Of a stretch of 29,150 nt of DNA, positions 8,338 to 16,337 are shown one piece after another. A program made the translations under genes and the position numbers. Below the pieces are notes generated by a model. It was given only the letters and a program-made list of their open reading frames with translations. It made no database searches and was not told the origin of the DNA. The stretch covers positions 1-29,150 of the forward strand of contig CAZURR010000023.1 in assembly GCA_964622715.1 (NCBI GenBank), written 5' to 3'. Positions within the stretch are counted from its first letter, which is position 1. Every line of letters starts with the position of its first letter. Origin of the DNA: Hyphomicrobium_A sp964622715. GTDB lineage: Bacteria > Pseudomonadota > Alphaproteobacteria > Rhizobiales > Hyphomicrobiaceae.

Positions 8338-9618
8338 ATGTTAAGCGGGAACAAGACAGAGCGAAGGGGGGGCGAAATTGTTGGTTTGCTTGACGTTGGC
8401 ACCAACAAGATTGCGTGCCTTATCGCCGAGCTCGTGCCTGCGCCGCGGAATAGTCCCGGTGCCACTAAGCGAGCGCGTGTTCTGGGCATAGGCCATCAGC
8501 GTTCGCGGGGGTTGAAAACAGGTGTCATCTCCGATCTGGCCGAGGCAGAGACCGCCATCCGTGCAGCTATCGCGCAAGCCGAACGCAAGGCGCAAGTGAC
8601 GCTGGAGGAGGTCTTTGTCTCCATCACTTGCGGCCGGCAGCAGTCCTTGAACTTTTCAGCTTCGGTCGACATTGATAGTGGCGTCGTGGATGAGCACGAT
8701 ATCGACCGCTTGATGGCGGGCGCGCGCTCCTGGGCCGAGCGCGACGAGCGCATGCTCGTCCACCTCAACCGCATAAGTTTTCGCTTGGACGGTGAAGCCG
8801 ACGCAAGCGATCCTCGCGGGATGGCAGCGCGACGGATGACGTGCAACATGCACGCCGTGGCCGCCGACGAGGGCCCGATCCGCAATTTGTTGCACGTTGT
8901 TGAGCGTTGCTACCTCTCTGCGACAGCACTCGTGAGCGCGCCCTATGCGAGCGCGCTTGCAACCACCAGCGAGGAGGAACGCCACCTCGGTGTGACATGC
9001 ATCGATATGGGCGGGGGCACCACCACGGTGGCAGTGTTTGCGCAAGGCCACTTCGTCCATGCTGCGACCGTGCCCATGGGCGGTCATCACGTCTCTTGTG
9101 ACGTTGCGCACGCGTTGCAGACGCCACTTGCGGAAGCCGAGCGAATCAAGACGTTGTATGGCACAATGCTAGTTGCTCAGTCTGATGAGCACGAAGTGTT
9201 TTCGTATCCGCTCGCGGGCGAAGACGAGGGTGCCATGGGCCGGATGACGAAAGCAGACCTTGCTGGGCTTATCCGCCCGCGGGTTGCCAACATGCTGGCG
9301 CTGGCGCGGGAGCGTATTGATAAGAGTGGTGTATCGGCCTACGCCGGAGAGCGGGTTGTGCTGACAGGCGGTACAAGTGAGCTGGTCGGCATCGGTGAGT
9401 TTGCCGCCAACACTTTGGGGCAGCCGGTGCGTGTTGCAGGTCCGCAGCCTATCGCCGGTATGGGACAGAGCGTTAGCAGTCCAGCGTTTTCGACAGTAAG
9501 GGGTCTTCTTGCCGTCGCGGCAGCGGGTGGTGAGGAAGTCATGGTGTACAGAGATTGCGATGCGCTTGCGTCGGGCTACCTCGATCGAGTGGGCCAATGG
9601 CTCAAAAGTGGATTCTGA
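8338..9618 (+). CDS. ftsA: cell division protein FtsA
   Basis: FtsA is an actin-fold ATPase that ties FtsZ filaments to the inner membrane and recruits later divisome proteins. The 426-residue product has the phosphate-1 motif (LLDVGTNKIACLI) near the N-terminus, the 1C subdomain segment with VFVSITCGRQQSLNF, the phosphate-2 motif CIDMGGGTTTVAVF, and the adenosine motif VVLTGGTSELVGI. The C-terminus ends in YLDRVGQWLKSGF, an amphipathic stretch suitable as the membrane-targeting sequence. It begins 10 bases after ftsQ, and 106 bases separate it from ftsZ. Confidence 0.95.
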   Translation: MLSGNKTERRGGEIVGLLDVGTNKIACLIAELVPAPRNSPGATKRARVLGIGHQRSRGLKTGVISDLAEAETAIRAAIAQAERKAQVTLEEVFVSITCGRQQSLNFSASVDIDSGVVDEHDIDRLMAGARSWAERDERMLVHLNRISFRLDGEADASDPRGMAARRMTCNMHAVAADEGPIRNLLHVVERCYLSATALVSAPYASALATTSEEERHLGVTCIDMGGGTTTVAVFAQGHFVHAATVPMGGHHVSCDVAHALQTPLAEAERIKTLYGTMLVAQSDEHEVFSYPLAGEDEGAMGRMTKADLAGLIRPRVANMLALARERIDKSGVSAYAGERVVLTGGTSELVGIGEFAANTLGQPVRVAGPQPIAGMGQSVSSPAFSTVRGLLAVAAAGGEEVMVYRDCDALASGYLDRVGQWLKSGF

Positions 9619-9724
9619 GCCCGGTTGTGGGGACGGAGCTGGGGGCGCTGGACGCTTTGAGGCCAGTGGGATGGCGACATCCTGAACGGTTTCACCGAGC
9701 GGCGCTGAAGAACGAGAGGGTGCA

Positions 9725-11440
9725 ATGAGCATCAAGCTGCAGCTTCCTAAGCTTACTGACCTTAAGCCACGGATCACCGTCATTGGTGTTGGCGGAGCTG
9801 GATGCAATGCCGTCAACAATATGATTTCTGCAGGTCTCGGCGGAGTCGACTTCGTCGTTGCCAACACCGACTCGCAAGCGCTTGCCGCGTCGACCGCGGA
9901 TCATCTTTTGCAGCTCGGCGCAAACCTCACGGAAGGTTTGGGCGCCGGCTCTAAGCCCGAGATTGGCGAAGCAGCCGCCGAAGAGGCAATCGACGATATT
10001 CGAACGCAGATCGCCGGTTCGCACATGGTTTTCATCGCCGCTGGCATGGGTGGCGGAACCGGAACTGGGGCCGCTGGCGTCATCGCACGCGCTTCCAAGG
10101 AACTCGGCATTCTGACTGTTGGAATTGTGACGAAGCCGTTTCACTTTGAGGGCGCGCGACGCATGCGCGTAGCCGAAGCAGGTGTCGAGGAAATCCGCAA
10201 GCACGTCGACACACTGATCGTTATTCCCAATCAGAACCTCTTCCGGATCGCCAACGAGAAGACGACGTTCGCCGACGCTTTCGTCCTCGCCGATCAGGTC
10301 CTTTATTCGGGCGTCGCCTGCATTGTTGACCTCATTATCAAGGAAGGCTTGATCAACCTCGACTTTGCCGATGTTCGCACCGTGATGAGCGGCATGGGCA
10401 CGGCAGTAATGGGCACCGGTGAAGCCTCCGGCGAAGGTCGCGCTACACTTGCCGCGGAGGACGCCGTCGCCAACCCGCTTCTCGATGAAGTGACACTGCG
10501 CGGCGCCAAGGGGCTGCTACTATCGATCACCGGCGGCCGCGACTTGACACTCTATGAGGTGGACGAGGCGGCAAGCAGGGTACGCAAAGAAGTCGATTCA
10601 GAAGCGAATATCATCGTTGGCGCTACCTTCGACGACGAACTCGGCGACCGCGTGCGTGTTTCGATCGTCGCTTCGGGAATGCTGCGCTCAGGCGCAAGCT
10701 TCATTCCGGTGGCAAGTCCCTCAGAGACACACGTGCGCCCGCCGAGACTTCCGCAGGCTCATGAAGCCAACCAGATGCAAATGCAAGATGACGCCAAAAA
10801 GCAGGAAGAAGACGATCTTCATCGCCGTCTTTCGGAAGCTATTGGTTATGGGGACGAGGGCGGCGCCTATCAGCAATCGGACACGCATTTCGAACAGCAA
10901 GCACATGAAGTTGGCGGGAGCGAATCGCGTGAGACGTGGCGCACGGATGGCGATGTCGTCATCGAGGAAGGACTGTCGCATCTTTCGCAGCCCGCGCAAC
11001 CGGCACATGCAACTGAACAGCGCGGCTCCTACGCAACCGGTGTGACCGCCGGCGATTTTAGTCCTGCGCCACCGACAGAGATTCGGCGCGGTACGCGCCG
11101 CATGCCCATGGTCGAGGACTTTCCGCCCGTCGCACAGCGTGAGTATCGCGCCAAGGTTGGGTATCCAACGCAGGGGTCCTCACCTCCAAATCCGCATGCC
11201 GTTGAGGAGCCGCCACGCCGCGGTTTGTTGCAGCGCATTCTAGGTCGCGGCAAGCGCGTGGACGATGCTGGAAGGGATGATCTCTACTCGCCCCGATTTA
11301 CGGAGCCGCATGGTGGCGCTGAGCCGCCAGTGCAGGACCAGGGGTGGTCGAATACGGCCGAAAACCACGCTTCGAGATCGCGTAGGACGCATGAAGAGGA
11401 ACAAGAATTCCGCGAAATTTTTAATCGTGGACGCAAGTAG
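9725..11440 (+). CDS. ftsZ: cell division protein FtsZ (long-linker form)
   Basis: FtsZ is the tubulin-like GTPase that forms the Z ring. The 571-residue product is long, as in many alphaproteobacteria. The GTPase core spans about residues 15-330, with GVGGAGCNAV, the tubulin signature GGGTGTGAA at about 109-117, and the T7 catalytic loop NLDFAD at about 211-216. Residues from about 330 form a low-complexity, charged and proline-containing linker. The final residues, EEEQEFREIFNRGRK, do not contain the usual IPAFLRRQ-type peptide that binds FtsA and other partners. The start has a purine-rich ribosome binding site (GAGAGGG). Confidence 0.96.
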   Translation: MSIKLQLPKLTDLKPRITVIGVGGAGCNAVNNMISAGLGGVDFVVANTDSQALAASTADHLLQLGANLTEGLGAGSKPEIGEAAAEEAIDDIRTQIAGSHMVFIAAGMGGGTGTGAAGVIARASKELGILTVGIVTKPFHFEGARRMRVAEAGVEEIRKHVDTLIVIPNQNLFRIANEKTTFADAFVLADQVLYSGVACIVDLIIKEGLINLDFADVRTVMSGMGTAVMGTGEASGEGRATLAAEDAVANPLLDEVTLRGAKGLLLSITGGRDLTLYEVDEAASRVRKEVDSEANIIVGATFDDELGDRVRVSIVASGMLRSGASFIPVASPSETHVRPPRLPQAHEANQMQMQDDAKKQEEDDLHRRLSEAIGYGDEGGAYQQSDTHFEQQAHEVGGSESRETWRTDGDVVIEEGLSHLSQPAQPAHATEQRGSYATGVTAGDFSPAPPTEIRRGTRRMPMVEDFPPVAQREYRAKVGYPTQGSSPPNPHAVEEPPRRGLLQRILGRGKRVDDAGRDDLYSPRFTEPHGGAEPPVQDQGWSNTAENHASRSRRTHEEEQEFREIFNRGRK

Positions 11441-11457
11441 AATCAACAATTGATTCT
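11439..11457 (+). repeat. perfect 8-bp inverted repeat at the ftsZ stop codon
   Basis: Arms AGAATCAA (11439-11446) and TTGATTCT (11450-11457) are separated by CAA. The left arm starts inside the ftsZ TAG stop. The stem can extend by a G-U and a G-C pair in RNA. It is not GC-rich and no T-run follows, so it does not look like a standard intrinsic terminator. It could be an mRNA-end or protein-binding element. Confidence 0.6.
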
Positions 11458-11720
11458 GCGCCGCAGCACGTGAGGTATTGCCCCTCGGTAACACGATGAA
11501 AGAAACAGTGATTTGGCTGAAATGCTAGGCTCAGGATATCTTTCCAATCGTTAACGACGTTGTTCGAACGGTTCCCGGGGTTCTGAGAGCGCAGACGCAA
11601 AAAGACGCTCCAGAAGGTTAGCACAAACCGCGTTGGGGACCTGAGCAGCGAACGGGGGTGGGGTAGCGCCAAGGCATTCTTGAGCGGCTATCGCCAATGG
11701 GCATCGAGGGACGCTGCATC
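11441..11720 (+). other. ftsZ-lpxC intergenic region
   Basis: About 280 bases with no credible gene. It holds the inverted repeat at the ftsZ end, two short palindromes (CGTTAACG at 11549-11556 and GTTCGAAC at 11562-11569) and three GTTC direct repeats spaced nine bases apart (11562, 11571, 11580). The size and these sites make it a reasonable place for an lpxC promoter, but no -35/-10 pair was identified with confidence. Confidence 0.4.
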
Positions 11721-12656
11721 ATGTCGAATCGATTTATCGGCGCGCGTCAGACAACTATTGCGCGTGAGATCGAGTTGATGGGCACGGGGGTGCACAGCGG
11801 AGCGCCAGTCTCGGTCATATTGCACCCAGCAGCTGCCGACACTGGCCTCCGCTTTCTCGTCACCAAACGTGGCCGTGTCATCGCTGAGATCCCCGCCAAC
11901 GTCTCTCACGTTAAAAATCTTACGTTATGTACCGTGCTCGGCGATGATGCCGGTGTAACCGTCGGCACGGTCGAGCATCTCCTCGCCGCTCTACGTGGCC
12001 TCTCTGTCGACAACTGCATCATCGAGATCGACAGCAAAGAAGTCCCAATCATGGATGGCAGCTCGGCTGCTTTCGTTGAAGCGATAGATGAGGCGGGTAT
12101 CCGCGAGCAATCGGCACCGCGCCGTTACATCAAGGTTCTCAAACCGATACGCGTGGAGGAAGGCGAAAGCTGGGGTGAGCTGCTTCCCCATTCAGGTTTC
12201 CACCTCGACGTCGAAATTGATTTCACCTGTCCGATTATCGGCCGGCAGCGGCTCTCCCAAGAGATGAGCCCCGGCGTTTTCCGTAGCGAAATCTGCGAGG
12301 CTCGCACGTTCGGCTTCATGAGCGATGTGGAGCGGCTGTGGAAAGCCGGTCTGGCGCTCGGCGCCAATCTCAACAACACAATCGCCATCGGCGAGAACAA
12401 GGTCATGAACCGCGAAGGCCTGCGTCATCCGCAGGAGTTCGTGCGCCACAAGATGCTGGATGCGGTGGGTGACCTGGCGCTTGCCGGCTTGCCGATGCTG
12501 GCAGCCTATCGCTCGGTGCGGGGCGGTCATCGTCTCAATTCTATCGTCCTTCAGGCGCTGTTCGCTGATTCGCAGGCTTGGACGACGGTGCAGGCCCCGC
12601 GTGTACGCGACACCGTGCCGTTCGATGTCAGTTTCGCGGTCGCCGCAGGCGAATAA
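11721..12656 (+). CDS. lpxC: UDP-3-O-acyl-N-acetylglucosamine deacetylase
   Basis: LpxC is the zinc-dependent deacetylase that catalyses the committed step of lipid A synthesis. I prefer ATG 11721, which follows GAGGGA and gives 311 residues with RQTTIAREIELMGTGVHSG close to the N-terminus as in the family; ATG 11697 would add eight residues. Zinc-ligand regions are visible: VEHLLAAL (His about 86) and HKMLDAVGDLAL near residue 245. EVPIMDGSSAAFVEAI and EARTFGF are also conserved. Presence of lpxC implies a lipid A-containing outer membrane. Confidence 0.95.
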   Translation: MSNRFIGARQTTIAREIELMGTGVHSGAPVSVILHPAAADTGLRFLVTKRGRVIAEIPANVSHVKNLTLCTVLGDDAGVTVGTVEHLLAALRGLSVDNCIIEIDSKEVPIMDGSSAAFVEAIDEAGIREQSAPRRYIKVLKPIRVEEGESWGELLPHSGFHLDVEIDFTCPIIGRQRLSQEMSPGVFRSEICEARTFGFMSDVERLWKAGLALGANLNNTIAIGENKVMNREGLRHPQEFVRHKMLDAVGDLALAGLPMLAAYRSVRGGHRLNSIVLQALFADSQAWTTVQAPRVRDTVPFDVSFAVAAGE

Positions 12657-12707
12657 CCTCGTTGCCATTGTAAGGAGTTTACGCAACTAGCTCTTGTGTG
12701 GGAGCTG

Positions 12708-12733
12708 GCACGAGCTGCCCGTGCTTTGGTTTT
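12708..12733 (+). terminator. possible weak terminator after lpxC
   Basis: A short stem GCACG/CGTGC (12708-12712 and 12720-12724, seven-base loop) is followed by TTTGGTTTT. The stem is only five base pairs, so this is a tentative call. Another imperfect hairpin (GTTGC...GCAAC, 12661-12687) lies just after the lpxC stop. Confidence 0.25.
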
Positions 12734-12914
12734 GCGGAAAGGGTGTGGCCTGAGGACCCGCAAAGAGGTCCAACAAGAACCACATTCATTGCCCAAAACC
12801 AGGCAAATAACGTTGTTTGAACCCCTCGGCTCTGGTATTGCCGCAGTGGTTCCTATGCGAGGGGTGGGGCGCGCAATGGCAAATGGGCCACAGGCGTCCA
12901 AAAAGAACAGGCTT

Positions 12915-13895
12915 ATGCCGAACGAGGGGATGGCAACAACACAGCAGGCCATTTTGTCCGGCGCGCTTAAGAGCTGCGCGCTGGCGCTTGGCGTTGCCGT
13001 TCTGGCTGGCTGCGCATCATCGGATGCATCAAAATTGCTGAATCCCGATCCACCCGCTCAAATGTACGCCGACGCCGACGCATTGATGTCGCGCGGCAAG
13101 TATCAAGACGCGGCAAAGAAGTTCGAGGCCGTCGACCGCGACCATCCGTATTCGCCGGAAGCGCGCAGCGCCATTGTGATGGGAGCCTACGCTTACTACA
13201 AGGGTGGCAAGCTGCCGGAGGCGATCGCTTCTGCAGAGCGGTACACGACCATGCATCCGGGTACCAAGGAAGCCCCACTCGCGCATCACATCATCGCATC
13301 GTCCTATTTCGAACAAATGCGTCAGCCGGATCGCGATCAAACCGCGACGCGCAAGGCGCTCGCCGAGCTCAAGATACTGAAGACCCGCTACCCGGACAGC
13401 AAGTATGCGAGAGAGGCCGACAACCGCATCCGGCTGGCCGAGGACACGCTTGCGGCAGCCGAGATGGAAGTGGGCCGTTACTACGCCAAGCAAGACAACT
13501 ACGTCGCTGCAATCAACCGGTTCAAGGCCGTCGTTGTGAGCTACCAGACGACGGCCCACGTGGAAGAGGCGCTGTACCGGCTGACTGCCAGTTACCTTTC
13601 TCTGGGCATCGTATCGGAGGCGCAAAGCGCGGCCGCCGTACTAGGACATAACTTCCCGAATTCGCGCTGGTACAAGGATTCCTTCGCGTTATTGCAGGAA
13701 CAGGGCCTGAAGCCAGAGATCAATAGTGGCTCGTGGATGTACGAGATCTTGCAGCCCGGGCAGGCGCCAAAAGCGCAACCTGAGCCCGCACCTGAGCCTC
13801 CGCAGCCGGTGCCGCCCACGGCCCAAGAGCCGCTGCCCCAGCCCCCGCCCGGCCCACTGCCGCCCCTTTCGCTTGGCGGACCGCCGGCTTCCTGA
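12915..13895 (+). CDS. bamD: outer-membrane protein assembly lipoprotein BamD
   Basis: BamD is the essential TPR lipoprotein of the BAM complex that inserts outer-membrane proteins. A lipoprotein signal peptide ends in the lipobox VLAGC (Cys 33 from ATG 12915). The mature part contains YfiO/ComL TPR repeats (SRGKYQDAAKKFEAVDRDHPYSPEAR, AYYKGGKLPEAIASAERY, HPGTKEAPLAHHIIASSYFEQM, LKTRYPDSKYAREADNRI). The last roughly 45 residues are a proline-rich tail beyond the TPR region. The frame is open from 12696; ATG 12876, 12915 and 12930 are possible starts, and none has an ideal ribosome binding site. Position after lpxC fits alphaproteobacterial order. Confidence 0.88.
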   Translation: MPNEGMATTQQAILSGALKSCALALGVAVLAGCASSDASKLLNPDPPAQMYADADALMSRGKYQDAAKKFEAVDRDHPYSPEARSAIVMGAYAYYKGGKLPEAIASAERYTTMHPGTKEAPLAHHIIASSYFEQMRQPDRDQTATRKALAELKILKTRYPDSKYAREADNRIRLAEDTLAAAEMEVGRYYAKQDNYVAAINRFKAVVVSYQTTAHVEEALYRLTASYLSLGIVSEAQSAAAVLGHNFPNSRWYKDSFALLQEQGLKPEINSGSWMYEILQPGQAPKAQPEPAPEPPQPVPPTAQEPLPQPPPGPLPPLSLGGPPAS

Positions 13896-14098
13896 GCGCA
13901 AGCCTTGGCGGACACAATTCCGCTGAAGCTAACAGCATGACAACGATTGCTGAGGGACGTTCTGGGCGGCATGCGCCACGCGTTTCTTCAATAGTGGTGC
14001 CAGCACCTCAACGGTGTGGTTTTCCCCCATCCCCGCTTCCGGTATTGCTGGCGCAGATTGCCCCAGCAGCTTAACGGTAGCGGGAGCGGAACGCACGG

Positions 14099-16225
14099 AT
14101 GAGCATCAAGGACATTAGCGCGGTCTCGGTCGAAAAGCTGAGCGAGGTGCAAGCGAGGGCCGAGCTGAAACGCCTGGCTGGGCTCATTCGCCATCACGAC
14201 GAACTCTATTACCGGAAAGACGCGCCTGAAATCTCTGACGCGGAATACGATAAGTTGCGCCTACGCAACGAGGCGATCGAGGCTCGATTTCCGAAGTTGG
14301 TACGGGCCGACAGCCCCTCGAAGCGAGTTGGAATCGCGCCGGTTGAAGGCTTCGGGAAGGTACGCCACCGCGTGCCTATGCTTTCTCTCGCCAATGCATT
14401 CGACGATGATGATGTGATCCAGTTCGTCGAGCGCATCCATCGCTTCCTAGGCCTCGATACAACCGAAACGCTAGCGTTCACAGCCGAGCCGAAGATCGAT
14501 GGACTTTCCATTTCACTGCGCTATATCGATGGGCACCTCACTGAGGCCGCCACACGCGGCGATGGTAGCGAAGGGGAGAATGTTACGCGCAACGTGATGA
14601 CTATTGCGGAGATTCCCCACGAGCTGAAGGGACGCAACGTACCCGACGTCATCGATGTGCGCGGCGAAATCTACATGGGGCACAAGGACTTTGAGCGCCT
14701 CAACAAAGAGCAGGCTGCTGCCGACGCAAAGGTCTTCGCCAACCCGCGCAATGCCGCGGCCGGTTCGCTACGTCAGCTCGATCCCGCAATCACGGCGTCG
14801 CGGCCACTGCGTTTCCTGGCGTATGCATGGGGCGAGGCTTCGGCGCTGCCGGCCGACACGCAGTCGGGAGTCTATGAAGCCTTCCATAAATGGGGGTTGC
14901 CGGTGAACCGGCTGGCAAAAGTGTGCAAGGGGGCCAAGGAGCTTCTCGCCTTCTATCATAGGTTCGCTGAGGAGCGGGCCAAGCTTGCCTATGACATCGA
15001 CGGCATCGTCTACAAGGTGAACCGCCTCGATCTGCAAGACCGCCTCGGTTTCGTTTCGCGCTCGCCGCGTTGGGCCACCGCTCACAAATTCCCAGCCCAG
15101 CAGGCGATGACAGTGCTCAATGACATCGAGATTCAAGTTGGGCGGACTGGATCGCTTACGCCTGTTGCCAAACTGAAGCCGGTCACCGTGGGTGGCGTCG
15201 TGGTCTCCAACGCGACGCTGCATAACGAGGACGAAATCAAGCGCAAGGACGTGCGCATCGGCGATACGGTGATCGTGCAGCGGGCAGGTGACGTGATCCC
15301 GCAGATTGTTGGCTTCGTTGCCGGAAAACGACCGAAAGGCACTAAGGCATACAGCTTTCCCACACTTTGCCCTGTCTGCGGCAGCCACGCAGTGCGCGAG
15401 ACGAATGAGAAAACGGGCAAGATGGATGTGGTGCGCCGCTGTACAGGCGGGCTCATTTGTCCCGCTCAACGCGTTGAGCGCCTCAAACATTTTGTATCGC
15501 GTAACGCGTTCGATATTGAGGGCATGGGAGAAAAGCATATTCAGGCCTTTTATGACGACAATATCATCCAGTCACCGGAGGACATCTTCACGCTGCAAGC
15601 GCGCGATGCGACGGGGAAGTCCAAGCTTGAGGCGCGTGAGGGTTGGGGAGCGCAGTCGGCTAAGAAGCTGTTTGCTGCAATTGCAGCGAGGCGGATTATT
15701 GCTCTCGATCGGTTCATTTTCGCCCTTGGCATTCGCCATGTCGGCGAGACGACGGCGCGGCTGCTCGCACGCTTCTACGGGACCATGGACGATTTTCTTG
15801 CGGCCATGCGCAATGCTGGTGGTGGCAAGGACGCGGACGCGTTCAAAGAGCTCGAGGCCATTGAGGGGATCGGCGAGATTGTCGCCCAGGCGATCGGCGA
15901 CTTCTTCTGCGAACCGCACAATGTTCGCGTCGTTAACGATCTCTTGAAAGAAGTAACGCCCCAGCCGCTCGACCCCGTCGACGCATCCTCGGTGGTCACG
16001 GGAAAGACCGTCGTCTTTACGGGCACCCTAGAAAAACTGACGCGCAGCGAAGCCAAGGCCCAGGCCGAGCGCCTTGGTGCGAAAGTCGCAGGCTCCGTTT
16101 CAAAGAAAACCGATTATGTTGTCGCGGGAGCCGACGCCGGCTCAAAGCTTAAGAAGGCCCGCGAATTCGGCGTCACCGTGCTCGATGAGGATGCCTGGCT
16201 GAAGCTGATCGGGAGTGCTGGCTGA
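14099..16225 (+). CDS. ligA: NAD+-dependent DNA ligase
   Basis: LigA seals nicks during replication and repair using NAD+. At 708 residues it has all family domains: the NMN-binding Ia domain (HHDELYYRKDAPEISDAEYD), the adenylation domain with catalytic lysine in AEPKIDGLSISLRY (Lys about 132), the OB fold (VGRTGSLTPVAKLKPV), a four-cysteine zinc finger (CPVC... RRCTGG...CPAQ), helix-hairpin-helix repeats (GIRHVGETTARLLA, IEGIGEIVAQAI) and a C-terminal BRCT domain (VVFTGTLEKLTRSEAKAQ). A 203-base spacer separates it from bamD; recN, common here in related bacteria, is not in between. Confidence 0.97.
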   Translation: MSIKDISAVSVEKLSEVQARAELKRLAGLIRHHDELYYRKDAPEISDAEYDKLRLRNEAIEARFPKLVRADSPSKRVGIAPVEGFGKVRHRVPMLSLANAFDDDDVIQFVERIHRFLGLDTTETLAFTAEPKIDGLSISLRYIDGHLTEAATRGDGSEGENVTRNVMTIAEIPHELKGRNVPDVIDVRGEIYMGHKDFERLNKEQAAADAKVFANPRNAAAGSLRQLDPAITASRPLRFLAYAWGEASALPADTQSGVYEAFHKWGLPVNRLAKVCKGAKELLAFYHRFAEERAKLAYDIDGIVYKVNRLDLQDRLGFVSRSPRWATAHKFPAQQAMTVLNDIEIQVGRTGSLTPVAKLKPVTVGGVVVSNATLHNEDEIKRKDVRIGDTVIVQRAGDVIPQIVGFVAGKRPKGTKAYSFPTLCPVCGSHAVRETNEKTGKMDVVRRCTGGLICPAQRVERLKHFVSRNAFDIEGMGEKHIQAFYDDNIIQSPEDIFTLQARDATGKSKLEAREGWGAQSAKKLFAAIAARRIIALDRFIFALGIRHVGETTARLLARFYGTMDDFLAAMRNAGGGKDADAFKELEAIEGIGEIVAQAIGDFFCEPHNVRVVNDLLKEVTPQPLDPVDASSVVTGKTVVFTGTLEKLTRSEAKAQAERLGAKVAGSVSKKTDYVVAGADAGSKLKKAREFGVTVLDEDAWLKLIGSAG

Positions 16226-16337
16226 GAAGCACACGCTCTGCGACCCACGCGGCAAGCACGCCGCCTCAGGTGGTTTGAGACAGAGCGCCAACTTCGATTT
16301 TCAAAGCGCGCACGTCAAAGCAGGAGAGGTTTTGTTG

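Noticed and set aside
9169..9867. Minus-strand open frame (232 codons) across the ftsA-ftsZ junction
   Set aside because: It overlaps both real genes in antisense and shows no domain or ribosome binding site.
11562..11583. LexA (SOS) box upstream of lpxC
   Set aside because: The alphaproteobacterial consensus needs GTTC-N7-GTTC; the spacing here is five bases.
12706..12721. Sigma-54 promoter (TGGCAC element) after lpxC
   Set aside because: TGGCAC is present but the matching TTGC element is missing at the required distance.
13029..13625. Minus-strand open frame (198 codons) inside bamD
   Set aside because: Shadow of the TPR-coding strand; no motif.
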